Below are positions 25,831-38,716 of a stretch of DNA of 64,000 nt, in pieces. The position numbers and the translations under genes are program-made. Positions within the stretch are counted from its first letter, which is position 1, and each line of letters starts with the position of its first letter. This DNA comes from Sclerodactyla briareus (Eukaryota > Echinodermata > Holothuroidea > Dendrochirotida > Sclerodactylidae), in the NCBI GenBank assembly GCA_026419785.1, contig JAODTK010000910.1, positions 124,001 to 188,000 of the forward strand. Direction: 5' to 3'. The notes below the pieces were generated by a model. It worked only from the letters and a program-made list of their open reading frames with translations, did not search any database and was not told the origin of the DNA.

Positions 25831-26512
25831 ACTGTGTAAACAATAAATCCTGATAATGTGCCTACTGTCCCAGCACTAGCACTGAGCAATTATATATTAC
25901 ACTCAGTGATCTGTGGATTGTGCCTGAGTCAGAGGTTAAACCCATATACCTAGCTCAGCTTCCTTCAGCCAATCCCCGTTGAGGGGTTACATGTCTTGGT
26001 CCCAGGGTAGTTGAATACCGTACGGAAAGGTTCTGGACAACTGACTGGTATTTCGGCTCCTTCCACTTCTATGGTACAGAGGTATGCTCAGTTTGATGTG
26101 GGAGGGGGGTGAGCAGGAGTGGCGCTGAGTGGCACTTTTTGGGAAGTAGTACTGGTAGGCTTGGGCCATAGAAACGTCGGACTTTGCCACTAGGGGATTC
26201 TCAATGTTTTAGCGAGAGCAACCTAACGATACAGAGAGCTCGGAGAAGATATCGAATACACAGTCATGGGATACGTACGTAGCTGTAGGAAGGCCTCGTG
26301 AAAACAACATAGCAACAGTTAAAGCCCTAAAAACGAGCTCAGTCACGGTCAGGACCTTGGCGAGTTAGGCGGAGGGGGATATGCGGCTATGCCCCCCTCA
26401 CTGGACCATATGAGTCCGTGGCTATGTTGTTCAGTGAAAGCAGCAACGGGAGAATCATCAAGCAGACCCACAACGGATGAATTATAACGTCTCTCCGTTT
26501 TCCTCTCGTACA

Positions 26513-26720
26513 GTGGCGTCACCAGACTTTTCGAAATGGGGAGGGGGGCACAAGGGGGCACAGGAAGTCGTGCGGGGAACAAGCATACATCTAAAGCGGA
26601 GCGCCCACCATAGTGGCGCGGAGCGCACAAGGAAATTTTGGTTGGGCAAGCACCAGATGGTCGGAAATGACATTTCCCGAGCTTTTGGCTGCATGTACAA
26701 GCTTCAAATCTGGGCATTTT
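26513..26720. mobile_element. Probable non-autonomous DNA transposon end (CAGTGGCGTCACC)
   Basis: Begins CAGTGGCGTCACCAGAC, then a G-rich stretch (GGGGAGGGGGGCACAAGGG), then GCGGAGCGCCCACCATAGTG and GGCGCGGAGCGCAC. The terminus and G-rich subterminal region resemble the ends at 24.8 kb and 27.6 kb. No transposase is visible. The other end is uncertain; 27632 is a candidate. Confidence 0.4.
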
Positions 26721-27007
26721 GATGATCACAAATATTCTGTAATCGGTTGAAAAATTTGAACATTTAGTCAGACCACGTCTTATCGCGCCACTAGACTTTT
26801 CGGCAGAATGTTAAAACAAAAAATTGCTCCAACATACCATTCACCAGTGCGCGCGAAGCTCGTCAGCTCTACTGTCCCAACTATGATAGACGCTGTAGCA
26901 GTACGTGGAGGAACATGCGTGAAAAGCGGAAGCAGTCAATAGCCTAAGCATTGCAGTTCCAAATCGAGCGTGGTCGATGGGGCGGGAACGGACCGGAGCG
27001 CTAAGGG

Positions 27008-27024
27008 TTAAGGAATATATATAT

Positions 27025-27076
<52 letters not shown>

Positions 27077-27084
27077 ATATATAT

Positions 27085-27178
<94 letters not shown>

Positions 27179-27222
27179 ATATAATATATATATAGATATA
27201 TATAATATATTATATTATATAA
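27008..27222. repeat. (TA)n microsatellite, first tract
   Basis: About 215 bases of almost pure TA with occasional GATA or double-T/A interruptions. It precedes the first copy of the duplicated segment at 27223-27656. Confidence 0.95.
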
Positions 27223-27666
27223 ATGAGGTTTGCTGTCGTTTCAAGGTCAAGAGAGGTGTTGTATAAGTGTCAGTATTTAACCTCACAGTATGTATGGTTA
27301 GGCGCCAATGAGGTAGGGACATATCATGGTGTGCGGAGATGACGGGAAAGCCACGGGACAATTCAAAATCCACCATTAGTACACGCGCGAAGCGCGAACA
27401 TTTTTTAATTTCTATCGCATTCGAGGCGACTTTGGTACACAATAGCCTTTCTTGTATATTGTCGTTCGGTTTTGCCAGATATATTTCAAACTGGGAATCG
27501 AATACTCACACAGAATATTTTTTTCGAACATCACAAAATCTCAGTTGGGGGGGGGGGTGGCACAAGGTTTTCGAGGGGGGCAAGTTGACCCCCGTCTCCC
27601 CCCCCCTCGAAAACCCCTTGGCGACGCCACTGCTACCTCGAGTTGGTCGATGGGTTGTCTGATATC

Positions 27667-27733
<67 letters not shown>

Positions 27734-28265
27734 TATATAATATTAGATATATATATATAATATAGATAGGATATCGATATATAGATATTATATATTATAT
27801 ATATATATATATAGATATATATATCCTATACATAAGAGGTGACTGTCGTTTAAAGTCCAATGAGAATGCTTGTTGTATAATTCAGTATTTAACCTCACGA
27901 TATGTTATGTGTTAGGTGGCCCAAACAAGAGGTAGGACATATTCAAGGGGTGTGCGGAGATGACGGGAAAGCCACGGGACAATTCAAAATCCACCATTAG
28001 TACACGCGCGAAGCGGAACATTTTTTAATTTCTATCGCTTAGAGGCGTTTGGCACCAATTCTGCCTTTTATTGTGATATGCTTCGTTGTGTTTTGCCAGA
28101 TCTATTCAAAGGAGTAATCGCTACTCACTAAAGAATATTTTTTCGAAAATCACAAATCGCATTTGGGGGGGGTGGCACAAGGTTTTCGAGGGGTGCACGT
28201 GCCCCCCTTTCCTCCCCCCCCCCCCCTCGAAAACCCCTTGCGGACGCACTGCTCTTACCTCGTGT
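27223..28265. repeat. Tandem duplication with (TA)n spacer and G-rich hairpin
   Basis: Copy 1 (27223-27656) and copy 2 (27829-28265) share TGTCGTTT, CAGTATTTAACCTCAC, GGAGATGACGGGAAAGCCAC, AATTCAAAATCCACCATTAG, ACATTTTTTAATTTCTATCG and the end block. The 27668-27828 interval is a second (TA)n tract with GATA variants, so each copy is preceded by TA repeats. Both copies end in a hairpin: CAAGGTTTTCGAGGGG followed after a G/C-rich loop by CCCCTCGAAAACCCCTTG. The GCGACGCCACTG after it in copy 1 looks like a transposon end. The duplication may have spread by slippage or unequal exchange between TA tracts. Confidence 0.85.
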
Positions 28266-28969
28266 TGTCTGCTTGCTCGCTCCACGGAGAGATTCCAGGA
28301 CTCACAATTAAGCTGCCAGCTTTCATCACTGTCCTTTCTATCATCAACCGTAGCGATTCGGATTCATCTACGGCGGCAAGAATCAGCGGAACCTTCGAGA
28401 GATTTCTTCAGGAGAGGTAGAGTGTCTCGGTGCTGAGATCCTGCGTTAAGAAATGTGTTGGACACGGGCAGCCTCCGAAGGCGTCGACCAAATCCAGTCT
28501 TGAATGCCACTCGCCGTTTCAGAGAATGATGAATTTGTGCAGAACAATTGTCGGATGTCTTAATCGAGTTCATCTCGGTGTGTTTTCACTTGAACATCAT
28601 TTTTCAACGCCACCAGTGTTTGATATTATGCCCTACCATCCGAAGTATACTGGGGGGACCTCTCCCCCCCCCCCCACCCCGCCGCCCATGACCCTCTACA
28701 ATTCCTTCGCTACTGGGGCAAGGAGTATGAGTAGAGGTGAACAGCATGGAGTATAGCTAGCTCAAGCCGAGGACTAGACTAGCATGGCGGAAAACTGGAT
28801 TGAAAAAAATGTAATCCATAGAATAGATCTTCTTCTTCGGAGATCGAGAGGGGGTGCCAAATTAGGGAGGCGTGTGGTTTTGTTTTTTGTTTTTTCGCCT
28901 TCTGCAAATAAGTAGCTCGATGCAATCTGGTGCAAATTTAGCATTACCAAACATCATTGAGTGCTCAAA

Positions 28970-29190
28970 ACGCATGTCATGAGGTTGGGGATGAATGAAC
29001 TTGAAAAGGGTGGCGCCAGCGGGAGGGGGGAGGGTGACCGGGGGAAGGGGGCATGTCGGGGAAGCACCTGCCCCCCGCCGTAGGGGAATTTTGTCCCATA
29101 TTGCGGGGAGCCCGAATGGGTACGCTAAAAAGTACACACCCCGACGAGGGGGGGTGGGCTTTTTGCCACGGACAGTATATATTTCCAAAC
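28970..29190. repeat. G-rich non-coding segment, possible transposon fragment
   Basis: Contains GTGGCGCCAGCGGGAGGGG (from about 29009) and later C-rich GCCCCCCGCCG. A similar composition with GGCGCCACCACTGAACC occurs at 29741-29758. These could be the two ends of one non-autonomous element of about 750 bp, but I could not line up the termini base by base. Confidence 0.3.
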
Positions 29191-29759
29191 TTTATTTTAT
29201 AGGGAAATTCCTATATTGAAGTTGAAAACTTTCGGCGCCTTCGCGCGCTCAATCTTTCTATATATTGCCAAGTTCCTCGCTCGAGTTTAAGATCACACGT
29301 CATTCATCTCCCTACAGACGATACAATCGTGGAATATAAAGATAGGAGAACAAGCCTTATGATATCTTCGAAATGCCCTGCAAGAGAGTAAGGTTACCAG
29401 TTCTTTGGGGAGGATGACTCGTTCTGCCGTCTACCAATGTTTTGCCCCTGGTGTGATGGTGTGCTTTAACGGACGCAGTGCCAGGTATTCCTGTTGCAGT
29501 TATGGGAAATACCTGACCCTTATTCTCTAATAAGGCGCCTGATTGAGTGGGAAAGCTATTGAAAGTAAACATTGCACTCCAAAATGTGTATTAATTTGTT
29601 TCTTCGTTGTTTTTTCTCAAGAAAATGTTTTTAAAAAATGAAAAACATCAAAAAATGCAGGTTTGACCTAGGGGGAAGGTGAGCCTAGCGGGGAACTTGG
29701 ACCCCTCGTGGGGGACCTAGGACCCCCCGTCGGGGAAATCTGGCGCCACCACTGAACCT

Positions 29760-32700
29760 TTGCAAGGGTAACATAGAACCTACGAATTGAGTGACGGTTA
29801 TAGGCAAGGGATTCTGGGAGTACCCTGGATTGGCCCTTGAAAGTACCCTGCCCACTAAAAATAAATTCGAGAACCTATTATGAGTATCAAAATACACATA
29901 TCAGGTTTGGGGATCATTTTCACTTTGTAGTGTGGAGAAGTGGGGGGTAGGGCGTATCCTTGCAGTTCAATGTGAAAGTGAGGGGGTCCTCATCCCCGAC
30001 CGCTTCCATGGAAAGGCCTAACAAAGCTGCAGACACGGTGTAGTAGACAAATGGCCCGGGCCTAATTTGTGAGGCTGGAAATTGGAAAGATCAGGAGGTG
30101 TGTGGAGTATTAGCTGCAAGAGGCCCGCGGAACCGTTGAAAACCGACTCGACCAAGGGTGGTAAAATCAGTAGGGAGAATTAATACTCGTGTGAGTCCTC
30201 TCACTCTAGTGAGGTGTGTCAACAAGATTTCACACCTGCACTCAAGTCACTTAAATTAATAACGACCTAGAGCGGAGTAATAAAATGCTGTTTTCTCTTC
30301 AGGAGTAATATCCTCTCTTCAAATATCCATTAATATTATTAGAATTCAATTATGACAACAACTGAGGGCAACATGAACAGATGCGGTCAGACGAAATAAG
30401 AAACTTGTGGCAACCCACATTTTATACATCACAGCAATTGTGAAGAGGGGAGTATAAGACTGAAGAATTTCATCATAAAATCACCAATTTTGTCCGGCAT
30501 GCAAAATGACACCGACATTGGCCTGGGCCGATTTTACAATAGTGGAACCAAGGACTAGGTAAAGCCTATTCGATGAAGCATTTTTTGCACGACGATATCT
30601 AGGAAATCGCAAAAATGCTTTCAACGTGAAACAATGCATGCAATAAGTCATAGCTCACAGTCACAGTTAATGAAATAATTAATATATAAGGCCTAATATT
30701 AAATATGATATATTTCTAATTCGTCGAGGTTATAGTCCTATAGGGTCACTGGCATTGGACGTTTGCATTAACAATTTGCAGTACAATCTTTGGAACCACT
30801 CTGACAAAAATTACACATCCTATTCCTATGCTAACCACCGTACCATCACAAAAACTTCATAAGCAAGAATTAAGTTAGGCTAATACAAACATTGTCTCAA
30901 GATCCATCGACTAATTGCATTTATTTGGACATGATTGTTTTCTTTTCTACTCAGGTAACTCAGACTGGTCAGATTAATGATAATTAATAACCTTCTTCAA
31001 ATTTAAGGTGAATCTGAATAACACATTTTTTCAGATGGCCATAATGACTAATACTAATTATACCCTAATTATTTCACGTGATCTTTCCCAAACTCATGCG
31101 AAAGGCAATAGTTTAATTGAACATATTTTTTCCAGTCACTCGCAGTTATCGCCTGCTGAGCTGTGTAGATAGTGACTTACTTCAGGCATTGCCATTCCTT
31201 CATTAAGTAATTATTTCCATGGAAACGGAAGAATCTTATCCATGCATGATGCCTGCGAATTCTGTGTATTTTGATTGATGTTCAGCCAGAAAAAAGGAAA
31301 ATATTTGTTTTACTCTCCAGTTGGTTGACTAATATGACCCAGTAAGATACTGTAGTCAAGTGGGGGGTGAAAAAAAAAAAACAATTTCCTAAAGTTTTGC
31401 TTTGAAAACCTATGGGAAACAGGTACAGTTTGGTTCTCAAATGTGTGCAGTGGGATTGCTTTTTAGAGGACTCTAACAAAAAATTATTTGTCATGAATGT
31501 TAAGTGTTGTTTTTTTCCCGTCGAAACCTTTTTCTTTTTTTGCCCCCAAACTTTGGCTGATTTGGGGAACACGAAGACAATAGTGAAAAAATTTGTATAT
31601 AAAATTTTATCTCATGCCGGGCCATTAACTTATTATGCAATGCATAACGATCCGGCTCGAATAATCAATATTAGTAAAAACGGTCAATGCAAGTCAGTTT
31701 TCCTTTCTCCGGTTATTTGAACCATTTTTTATATGAACAGGACGAGCTGTTAGATTACTAGTTTTGTGAAATTCTATGAATTTAGGACACATAAGGTATA
31801 CAGTGGAGCTATTTGTTTGTTGTTGTTTTTTTCATTGTTTTTTTTTTCATCATTTTTTCTGGGGTAAAAAACAAACAACATGGGTGTTCCACGAACGCGT
31901 GAACGTGTTGAAGCAATTCCAACTTAGATTAGTGTAAGGTCACTAATTTAGTATGCTGTTAACTGCTGAAAAAACTTCACATCATTTAAACTTGGGGACA
32001 CATGAGAAATTTTTTCAAATGTTACTACAAATTTGGCTAATTTCGCCATTGCTTTATTTTTGTCAATTCATGCGTGTGATCGGCACTGAAAGTGACTTAG
32101 TGTACGATATTGATTATAATTGAACTAGACCCTGGTAGCTATCACCTGTAATAAATCATCTTTTGCTAAATATCCCCCTGCAAATAGAGGGCCCTCGTGT
32201 TTTTACGGTCGTCGATCATAAATTCTGACGGACACCAGTTTTTGACATGATGTTTGTCCGCTGGACTACCACTTTCTTAGTTACATTAGCATCCAAGGAA
32301 TTTTGGTTCTTATTGGTTTGGGTAAAAAAAAATATCAGTGCCCGATATTCATTTTATTTTGCTGTTTTTTTCCCACCCAAAAAAACAAAACAAAAACAAA
32401 ACCCCCACCACAAAAAAACCTGAGCTCACACTCAATGTCACGCAATGAGTCATGATTCGGGAATTATGACTATCAACAGGCAGCTAACGAACGAATTGTA
32501 TAGCATTGGTTCTAACGCAGAGTACTCTTTAGTACATGCATTGCACTGTGTGTTTTTAGTGAAACTATTCTGTATTGTTTAACACGTGAGGAAACTTGTG
32601 ACGCAAATAAATTATAAGAGCACCACAGCGCTACAAATACCTGAACAATATTTGGTAATTCATGAGTACACTCAGTGACCATGTTGCGTTTGTAACTTTG

Positions 32701-33188
32701 TTTTCGGTTCACCATCAACGCAATACAATCACTAGAACACAATTCAATGCAAGAGATATGCAAGACTGCACTGACGGTCATGTTTATGACCGTTCATGCC
32801 ACACATTGTTTTCTAAATCGTTTGTGTGGCTACAGTGCCTGCGGGATTTGTTGCTCTTTTGTTAGTTTAGCAGTCAACAAATTGCCTCGTGTAATTTGCG
32901 TCAAATTCCCCCCCCCCCCCAAAAAAAAAAATGTATATCCGGATATGTCCCACCCTGGTTTCCACAACAGGAATAGTAAATTTTGCACTCTTTTTCAACC
33001 AGTCCACGATCAAGGTAACTTTCATTGTGTGTTCAGACGGCGTAACACTGCAGGCATGATAGAAAACCTATTTTTCAATTTTCAGGCCCACACATCGATA
33101 ACTTTTCATTGACATGATTTTGAGGAACTGGTGTATGTACACATTCTATGTTAACCATGTGGAATTGCACTCAATCCTGTGAAATAAC
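29760..33188. other. No recognisable gene; AT-rich sequence
   Basis: AT-rich DNA with short open frames on both strands and A/C and T tracts near 31368-31382, 31820-31860, 32370-32420 and 32908-32931. I searched here for BABAM2 N-terminal exons by eye, looking for text like DRFKLHIPYAG, and did not find them. Confidence 0.5.
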
Positions 33189-35912
33189 GCAGGCATGCAC
33201 ATGCTCCTACTTTTTTCGAACTCTCCTACTTTTGCCTGCCTCCTACTTCTCCTACATTTTCCTGAAAATCCTACATTCTCCTACTTTTTTCTAAGTTTGC
33301 TCGATAAAAATGATAATTTCATCACAAAATTGCCCAGCAATAAATACCCAAATTGTAAATTCTCAGAATAGCAAGTCATTGCAGGTTTCAGAACTGACCA
33401 CCAGGACAGACATCACGACTACAAGCCAAGCCCGTCAGTCCCTTAATCGCAGTCCTCCTGCTTGGCCTCCTCCGGCAAGAAGTAGTTGGTAATAAGAGGG
33501 AAAGCAGCTGTCAACTATTGATGTAACAAAGAAGAGAATCAGCTCCAGGATAACAATCTTGTAGTGGGAGAGGCAAACACACCAATTCTAGGGAAAAGGA
33601 AACCAGAGCACACCAACCAGGGCCCATCAGAGACATTAGGTACTTCTAACCAGAAGGCAACAGGCTACTTCATCACCCAATCCTGCCCTTAGGAAAATAG
33701 ATCCTGAAGAACCTTATTCGCTTCAAATCTCATCTACAGAGTTCATGATAGTGGAGTCCCAGGCAATCCAGTGGACGCAAGAAGATGCCCAAGTTGGTAC
33801 CCCAAGAGAAATAGATACTTTGACAGATTAATGGTAAATCTACCAGGCCCAGGAAATCCCAGAGGATTGGTCAAGAAGGCAGGGAACAATCCATTACAAG
33901 AGTACACCCGGATTGACCATTACTGGAGACATGTGTTGACTCAGTCAACTCATTGGGGTCACAGCTGTATGTGATACTTCCTGAGCTGGTAAAGGCTCAA
34001 TTCACTATGTCTTGCCCATGGTAATGCAGACGTTGACGCGAATCTTTGTCAGAGAACACTCGGGCAATGACCAATGATCAGACTCTGACCAGTCTATCAA
34101 TTCTCTGAGATTGGTAATAAATGCAGTAAGGACCACTGGTCGGAACTGCCCATAGAGCTGGACCTCCCGAAATGCTAAGGACTATAGATGCCGATAGTGC
34201 GTTATGCTGCAAGATGCAGAAGAGAAGGAGAGGAGGAACGTCAGCAACAGCCAGTCCAAAGAACAAAAGGAAAAAGATGCCAGAGAGAAGCAAGAGACAA
34301 GGGGAAGCGCGGAAAGAATAAAACAATCACTACTGGACAGAGAAGACCTCTCAGAAAAGAGGAGTAAGGGGTAGGATGACATGTCGCATCTGAGAAGCTA
34401 TATGCGAGACGAATAATCGCTACGAAAGCCATAAAAGACGAGACATGAGAGAAATCACTGTCGTCCCCGGTGTCCTAAAGATGTTTGCCACACAAAATGA
34501 AACTGAGCCGTGAGAAACTCCAAGACTTGCATGGAGAAAGATGCAAGGAATTAGGAGAGAAATACACAAAAAAGCTGAATACTTTTCAAAAGCTCTTTCT
34601 AAGTTTGCCAAGTGACCTACCTCCGCTGTCATGTTCATGTTCCTGGCTATAAATGAGTTCAGATCGCTCTTAATGTACTTTGTGTTGTGATGTACTGTAA
34701 TGGCATGTAACCCCATATTTAGTTTGCAAGAGATTACCATATAGAAAATCATAGGAATCACATACTGTATGTAGCCAGTGCATTAGTCATCATAATTGCC
34801 CATTCAATTTTGTAGACTAGGTGGTTGGTGCTGGTCTTGTTTCACCACCGAAATAGTGACACTGGATAGTATTAAATTAGGGCGAGTCATCAAAGATCAT
34901 GTCTTCTCAGCAGCTTGCCTACTAACACCTTCATTAGTTGCATAGCTTTATGGGTACATAATGATCCATGTAGTATTGTTATATTTTCACTGATTTAAAG
35001 GAGAGCATGTGTTGACAATGTCAGGACTGAATGAACAGGGTATGACATTTACTACATGATAATCACAAGGGTTTTTTCTCCCAACCAAAAAAATTGGGCA
35101 GGAGAATGCGAAAATGTGGAAATTTTTATGCATAAGTGGTAGGGTGACACCCAGGATCAGATTTATGAGGAAAACCTCTCTTCACCTGGGGATTCGAAAT
35201 AAGAGGTTATATGGGTGACTAAATGAACAATATTCACACAAGATTTCCGATGAGACATTTTGCATTTCCGTGGATTGCCTCTTTCACTGTTTTGAAAGGA
35301 ATCATGTGTTGACAATGTCATGACTATTACAGGGTATGACATTTACTACATAATTTTCCTTCAAAGGGACACTTACAGGTACCTACAGATCCTCTTCGAG
35401 CACTGGCTATTCGCCACTGTACTCAGATCCTTGTTTTCGACTCTCCGTCAGTAACTTTCAAGTCCACTTTGAAGTGGTATAAATTATCTTTGATCTTCCA
35501 GTAATTGTCCAATCTCCTTTTGAATTACTGAAGGCTAGTAGAGGAATATCACTGGAAATATTCATGCATGTTACTACAGACTCAAGCCAAGCGAATGCCG
35601 CAGTTACATTACATGTGGACAACTCACATTCTCTATTGATGTGATAATAACGAGAAGAACAGGAAATAAATGTGTGATATATTTTTTTTTTCATATTATG
35701 GCTGGCATGTCTGGTGAGTACAAGGTACATGACTCTGTTGATGAATCCTGCTGGTGACTATTGACAGAGACTACTTCTGAGAATCAATGAAGGTCCTACT
35801 TTACTTGCGTCTACTTTCGATCAAAAATCCTACTTTCCTACTTTCCTACTTTTCGAAAATTTCCTACTTACTTTTTCTCCTACTTTTTTTCATGAGCCTG
35901 TTGCATGCCTGA
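33189..35912. mobile_element. Possible mobile element bracketed by TCCTAC tracts and CAGGCATGCA ends
   Basis: The left boundary carries CAGGCATGCACATGCTCCTAC followed by several CTCCTACTTTT units (33190-33300). The right boundary carries repeated TCCTACTTTCCTACTTT (35790-35890), followed by CATGAGCCTGTTGCATGCCTG. CAGGCATGCA at the left is the reverse complement of TGCATGCCTG at the right, as expected of short terminal inverted repeats. The interior includes a lysine/glutamate-rich stretch near 34200-34370 on the plus strand, and two direct copies of a TGTTGACAATGTCA..GGGTATGACATTTACTACAT block (35008 and 35306). No transposase motif was recognised. Confidence 0.4.
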
Positions 35913-37289
35913 TAACGTTAAAATCTGCAATCTGAAAACATTTAACAATCATAAAATAATGAAACAGGCATGTAGATGGGTTGATACCAACCATTTCACA
36001 AAAGAATTGAATCATGTTTATTTGCAAGGTGCTTCATAATCACCTTTCTGATCTAGGCTAAGTGTGGTCCCTGTACAAAATCATAGCAAGTCAAGTAGCT
36101 TAGGTGTAGGCCACTCTGGCACCTGTTGGAATAGTAAAGCCAATTGAACATTATCATTTTTGTTTTCTATTTATCACACAAAATACAATTTTGCCTGGGA
36201 AGAACATTCACTATGGGCCATAAAATGTTGCCGTTGAAGGTTTTACCCTTTCGGCGACATTCATATAGCTATGGGATGGAGGCAGGAATGTTATGGCATG
36301 GGTGATTATTCCCAGGTACCCCTGCCTAAATACAGTGGAACTTGTGTAGCAATAGTTTGCAATGTACAGTAGTCGATTAGAGAGAGGGAATCAGGGAGAC
36401 AAACTTGGGCCAAGAGCGGGGCTGTAATCACTTAGCAAACACATCCTATTGCTAAAAACTGGCAATGTGGCAACTGCTGATCTTTTTTCTGAGAATCCCC
36501 TCCCCCCCCCCACATTTTGAACCTAGCGTAAACACTTTTCTAGAAATACATAGTAGTCCTGAAACCAAGCGTGAAATAAGACTTGTGTTTTAATCTTTTG
36601 AACTATGTGGCGTTACTGCCTCCCAGTACGGAAGCCGGAAGAAAAGAAAAAGCAGGAAAGAAAGCCAGGCCAAGTATGAAGAGACTCGGCAACGCAAATT
36701 TCAAGAGTCGTGGATGTCAAACCCTGCCTATAAATCAGGCTAAGATATGACCAAGGAGAGCGAATTAATGTTCTGTAAATTCTGTAAAAGTCATGGGGCA
36801 TCTGATCAGGTGTTTGTGGTAGGGTGTAGGTCCCATCACGTTGAGAGCCTCCAGGAACATGTGGAACATTAAAGCGGCAGAGAAAAAGAGAGGAGCGCTC
36901 AATCATGAACCTGGTAACTTGCCGGACAACCATTATTTCTCTTCGGACAACGGAAAATGCAGCACAACCAGAAAAATAATCTAAAAATCGAGGCCTGATG
37001 GGGGGGGGGGGTGTGTTTAACTCCAACTACCCCTTGTTTTTGTTTTTTATGCCATTGACTATACGAAGTGGCTTCTCGGGAGTCCCCCCTCTTGGTAACT
37101 GTATCAGATCTGTATCAGGATGATTATAAAGGGGCTAATATGATAGCTGGGTGAGAACTGAATGTGCCAGTCCAAACCGGAAGTTCATATGACTTCCCGT
37201 TACAGAGTAACAGTCCATTGAAGTTTGATTGTGAAGCATGTGTATTGGGCAAAATCGAAAGGCATCCCATCATGCAATAATAAACGATA
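35913..37289. other. No recognisable gene
   Basis: A 137-codon minus-strand frame (36613-37026) is the longest open frame nearby but shows no motif. A C tract near 36500-36510 and a G tract near 37001-37010 are present. Confidence 0.45.
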
Positions 37290-37635
37290 TCATACTTGCA
37301 CAACCTGCAAACATTCTTGGCTTTCTATCGAAATTCAAACATAATTTCACTTCGAAAAGCATTTAGTCCATGGGAGAGGATTGCTATAGTGGGGTTGGTC
37401 GGTGTTGATAGCTACTTTAGTGAGAGAAAGTCAACAGAACTTCTGCTAAAGGTTTGTTTATTCAACAATATGAAACAATGAAAACATGACATAACTTCCC
37501 AGGTTGTCCATGTGTGACGTCATCTGTTATTGCACACATGGGATTCTCCCCAATTTCTCTGCATAATGGACCAATAATTCGACATAGGAACATCGTTTTG
37601 GAACCTCTGTTGTATCCAAGCCTGCAGTTGTCCTT
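37290..37635. mobile_element. MITE copy B (AGGACAACTGCAGG family)
   Basis: Alignable to 22110-22493. It shares TTCTATTGAAATTCAAACAT-like text, TTCACTTCGAAAAGCATT, GGGAGAGGATTGCT, TGTGTGACGTCAT, GGGATTCTCCCC, and the terminus CTGCAGTTGTCCTT (37623-37636). The outer left terminal repeat was not found, so the copy appears 5'-truncated. The CRE-type palindrome TGACGTCA is intact at 37515-37522. Confidence 0.65.
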
Positions 37636-37975
37636 CAATAGCCTTCCTCTCTATGGATCGACATTGTGTGGATACAACATAATCTCAGAATATTGATAGC
37701 ACTGTGTTGCCATTCACTCGGTTCCTTTTTTCCCATTTCAGTTGCAATTCAATAGATGGGAGGAAGTTGTTATGACAGGATCAGTGAAAAATTATTCCAT
37801 TCGCAACACAGACCACTATCATTGTGCGTACCAGTATGAAATTGACCCTGGAATGAGGAGCGGTCTTTAATGGCTACAAGTATTAATATAGCCATAATCG
37901 TATGGTTGAGTTAATACTGTGATAAGGTCATGAATATGAATATATATATATATACCGAATATAAGTATATTGACG

Positions 37976-38097
37976 CTGTGCACAGTAGCCATGCTATAGT
38001 GCATTTGACTGGCGCTCTACTCGTATACATACCATAACGATATACGAGTAGGAGCCCCAGTCAAATGCATCAGAACGTACATGGCCCACTGTACACA
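37976..38097. repeat. Near-perfect hairpin (short inverted repeat, 13-nt loop)
   Basis: Left arm TGCATTTGACTGGCGCTCTA plus CTCGTATA (38000-38027) pairs with TATACGAGTAGG plus AGCCCCAGTCAAATGCA (38041-38069), with one mismatch and one extra base. Pairing continues outward with gaps: GTGCACAGT..GCCAT (37977-37994) against ATGGCC.ACTGTACAC (38081-38096). Total length is about 120 bases. It could be a miniature transposon or a microRNA-like precursor fold. There is no expression evidence. Confidence 0.75.
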
Positions 38098-38665
38098 AAG
38101 TCGAAGCCTTGACAAATTGAATTGAACTATGACCTCCTGCACTTAGAGTTTTAACATACTGTAAGTGATGGCTCTTCATGGAGCAGGAGGGGAACTTCTC
38201 GAGTAACTTCTAGAGTAACGTATTGATAGGATGGTTTGTTGACGTGTCAAGACAAAACCGTTGTAACCCCAGACTGAGAAGTGACGTGTGACGCAGCAAG
38301 ATCATAAACCATCATAAAACAAGAATGAGAGACAACTGTGACTCTACCGGAATTCAATTCATGTTGCAGAGAACTGTAGATATCATTGTCTGCTAACTAT
38401 TTTTTCCCCTCTTTTCATAGTGCCTGAATGAAATCCAGGAGAGACTCAGTGATCACTTTGGCATGTGGGTGTGTGCATGTTTGTGTGTGTGTACGTCACG
38501 CTTTTCTCGTTTATAGCAGGATTTCTCCGAACTGACGCACAGATTGCAACAAAATTTGGGTGTGGCAACAGAGTTGGGTGGAGATAATCTGATCAGATTT
38601 TGGTCACGAAACCTGATAAGATTGTGGGTTAAATCAGGGTCACTGAAGGTCATTTAGTGTATCTA

Positions 38666-38686
38666 ATTTGCATAATTAATGCAAAT
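38666..38686. promoter_or_regulatory. Inverted pair of octamer (ATGCAAAT) motifs
   Basis: ATTTGCAT at 38666-38673 and ATGCAAAT at 38679-38686 are exact octamer motifs in opposite orientation, separated by AATTA. POU-domain factors bind this octamer. Whether it functions here is unknown, and it lies in a repeat-like AT-rich stretch. Confidence 0.35.
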
Positions 38687-38716
38687 TGTTCAAGTTAATG
38701 TTAGATTGTTATAAAC

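Noticed and set aside
25604-25843. Glu-Tyr repeat protein on the minus strand
   Set aside because: Translation of the GTACTC hexamer array.
36613-37026. 137-codon open frame on the minus strand
   Set aside because: No recognisable domain, no splice or neighbour support, and long chance frames are expected in 64 kb.
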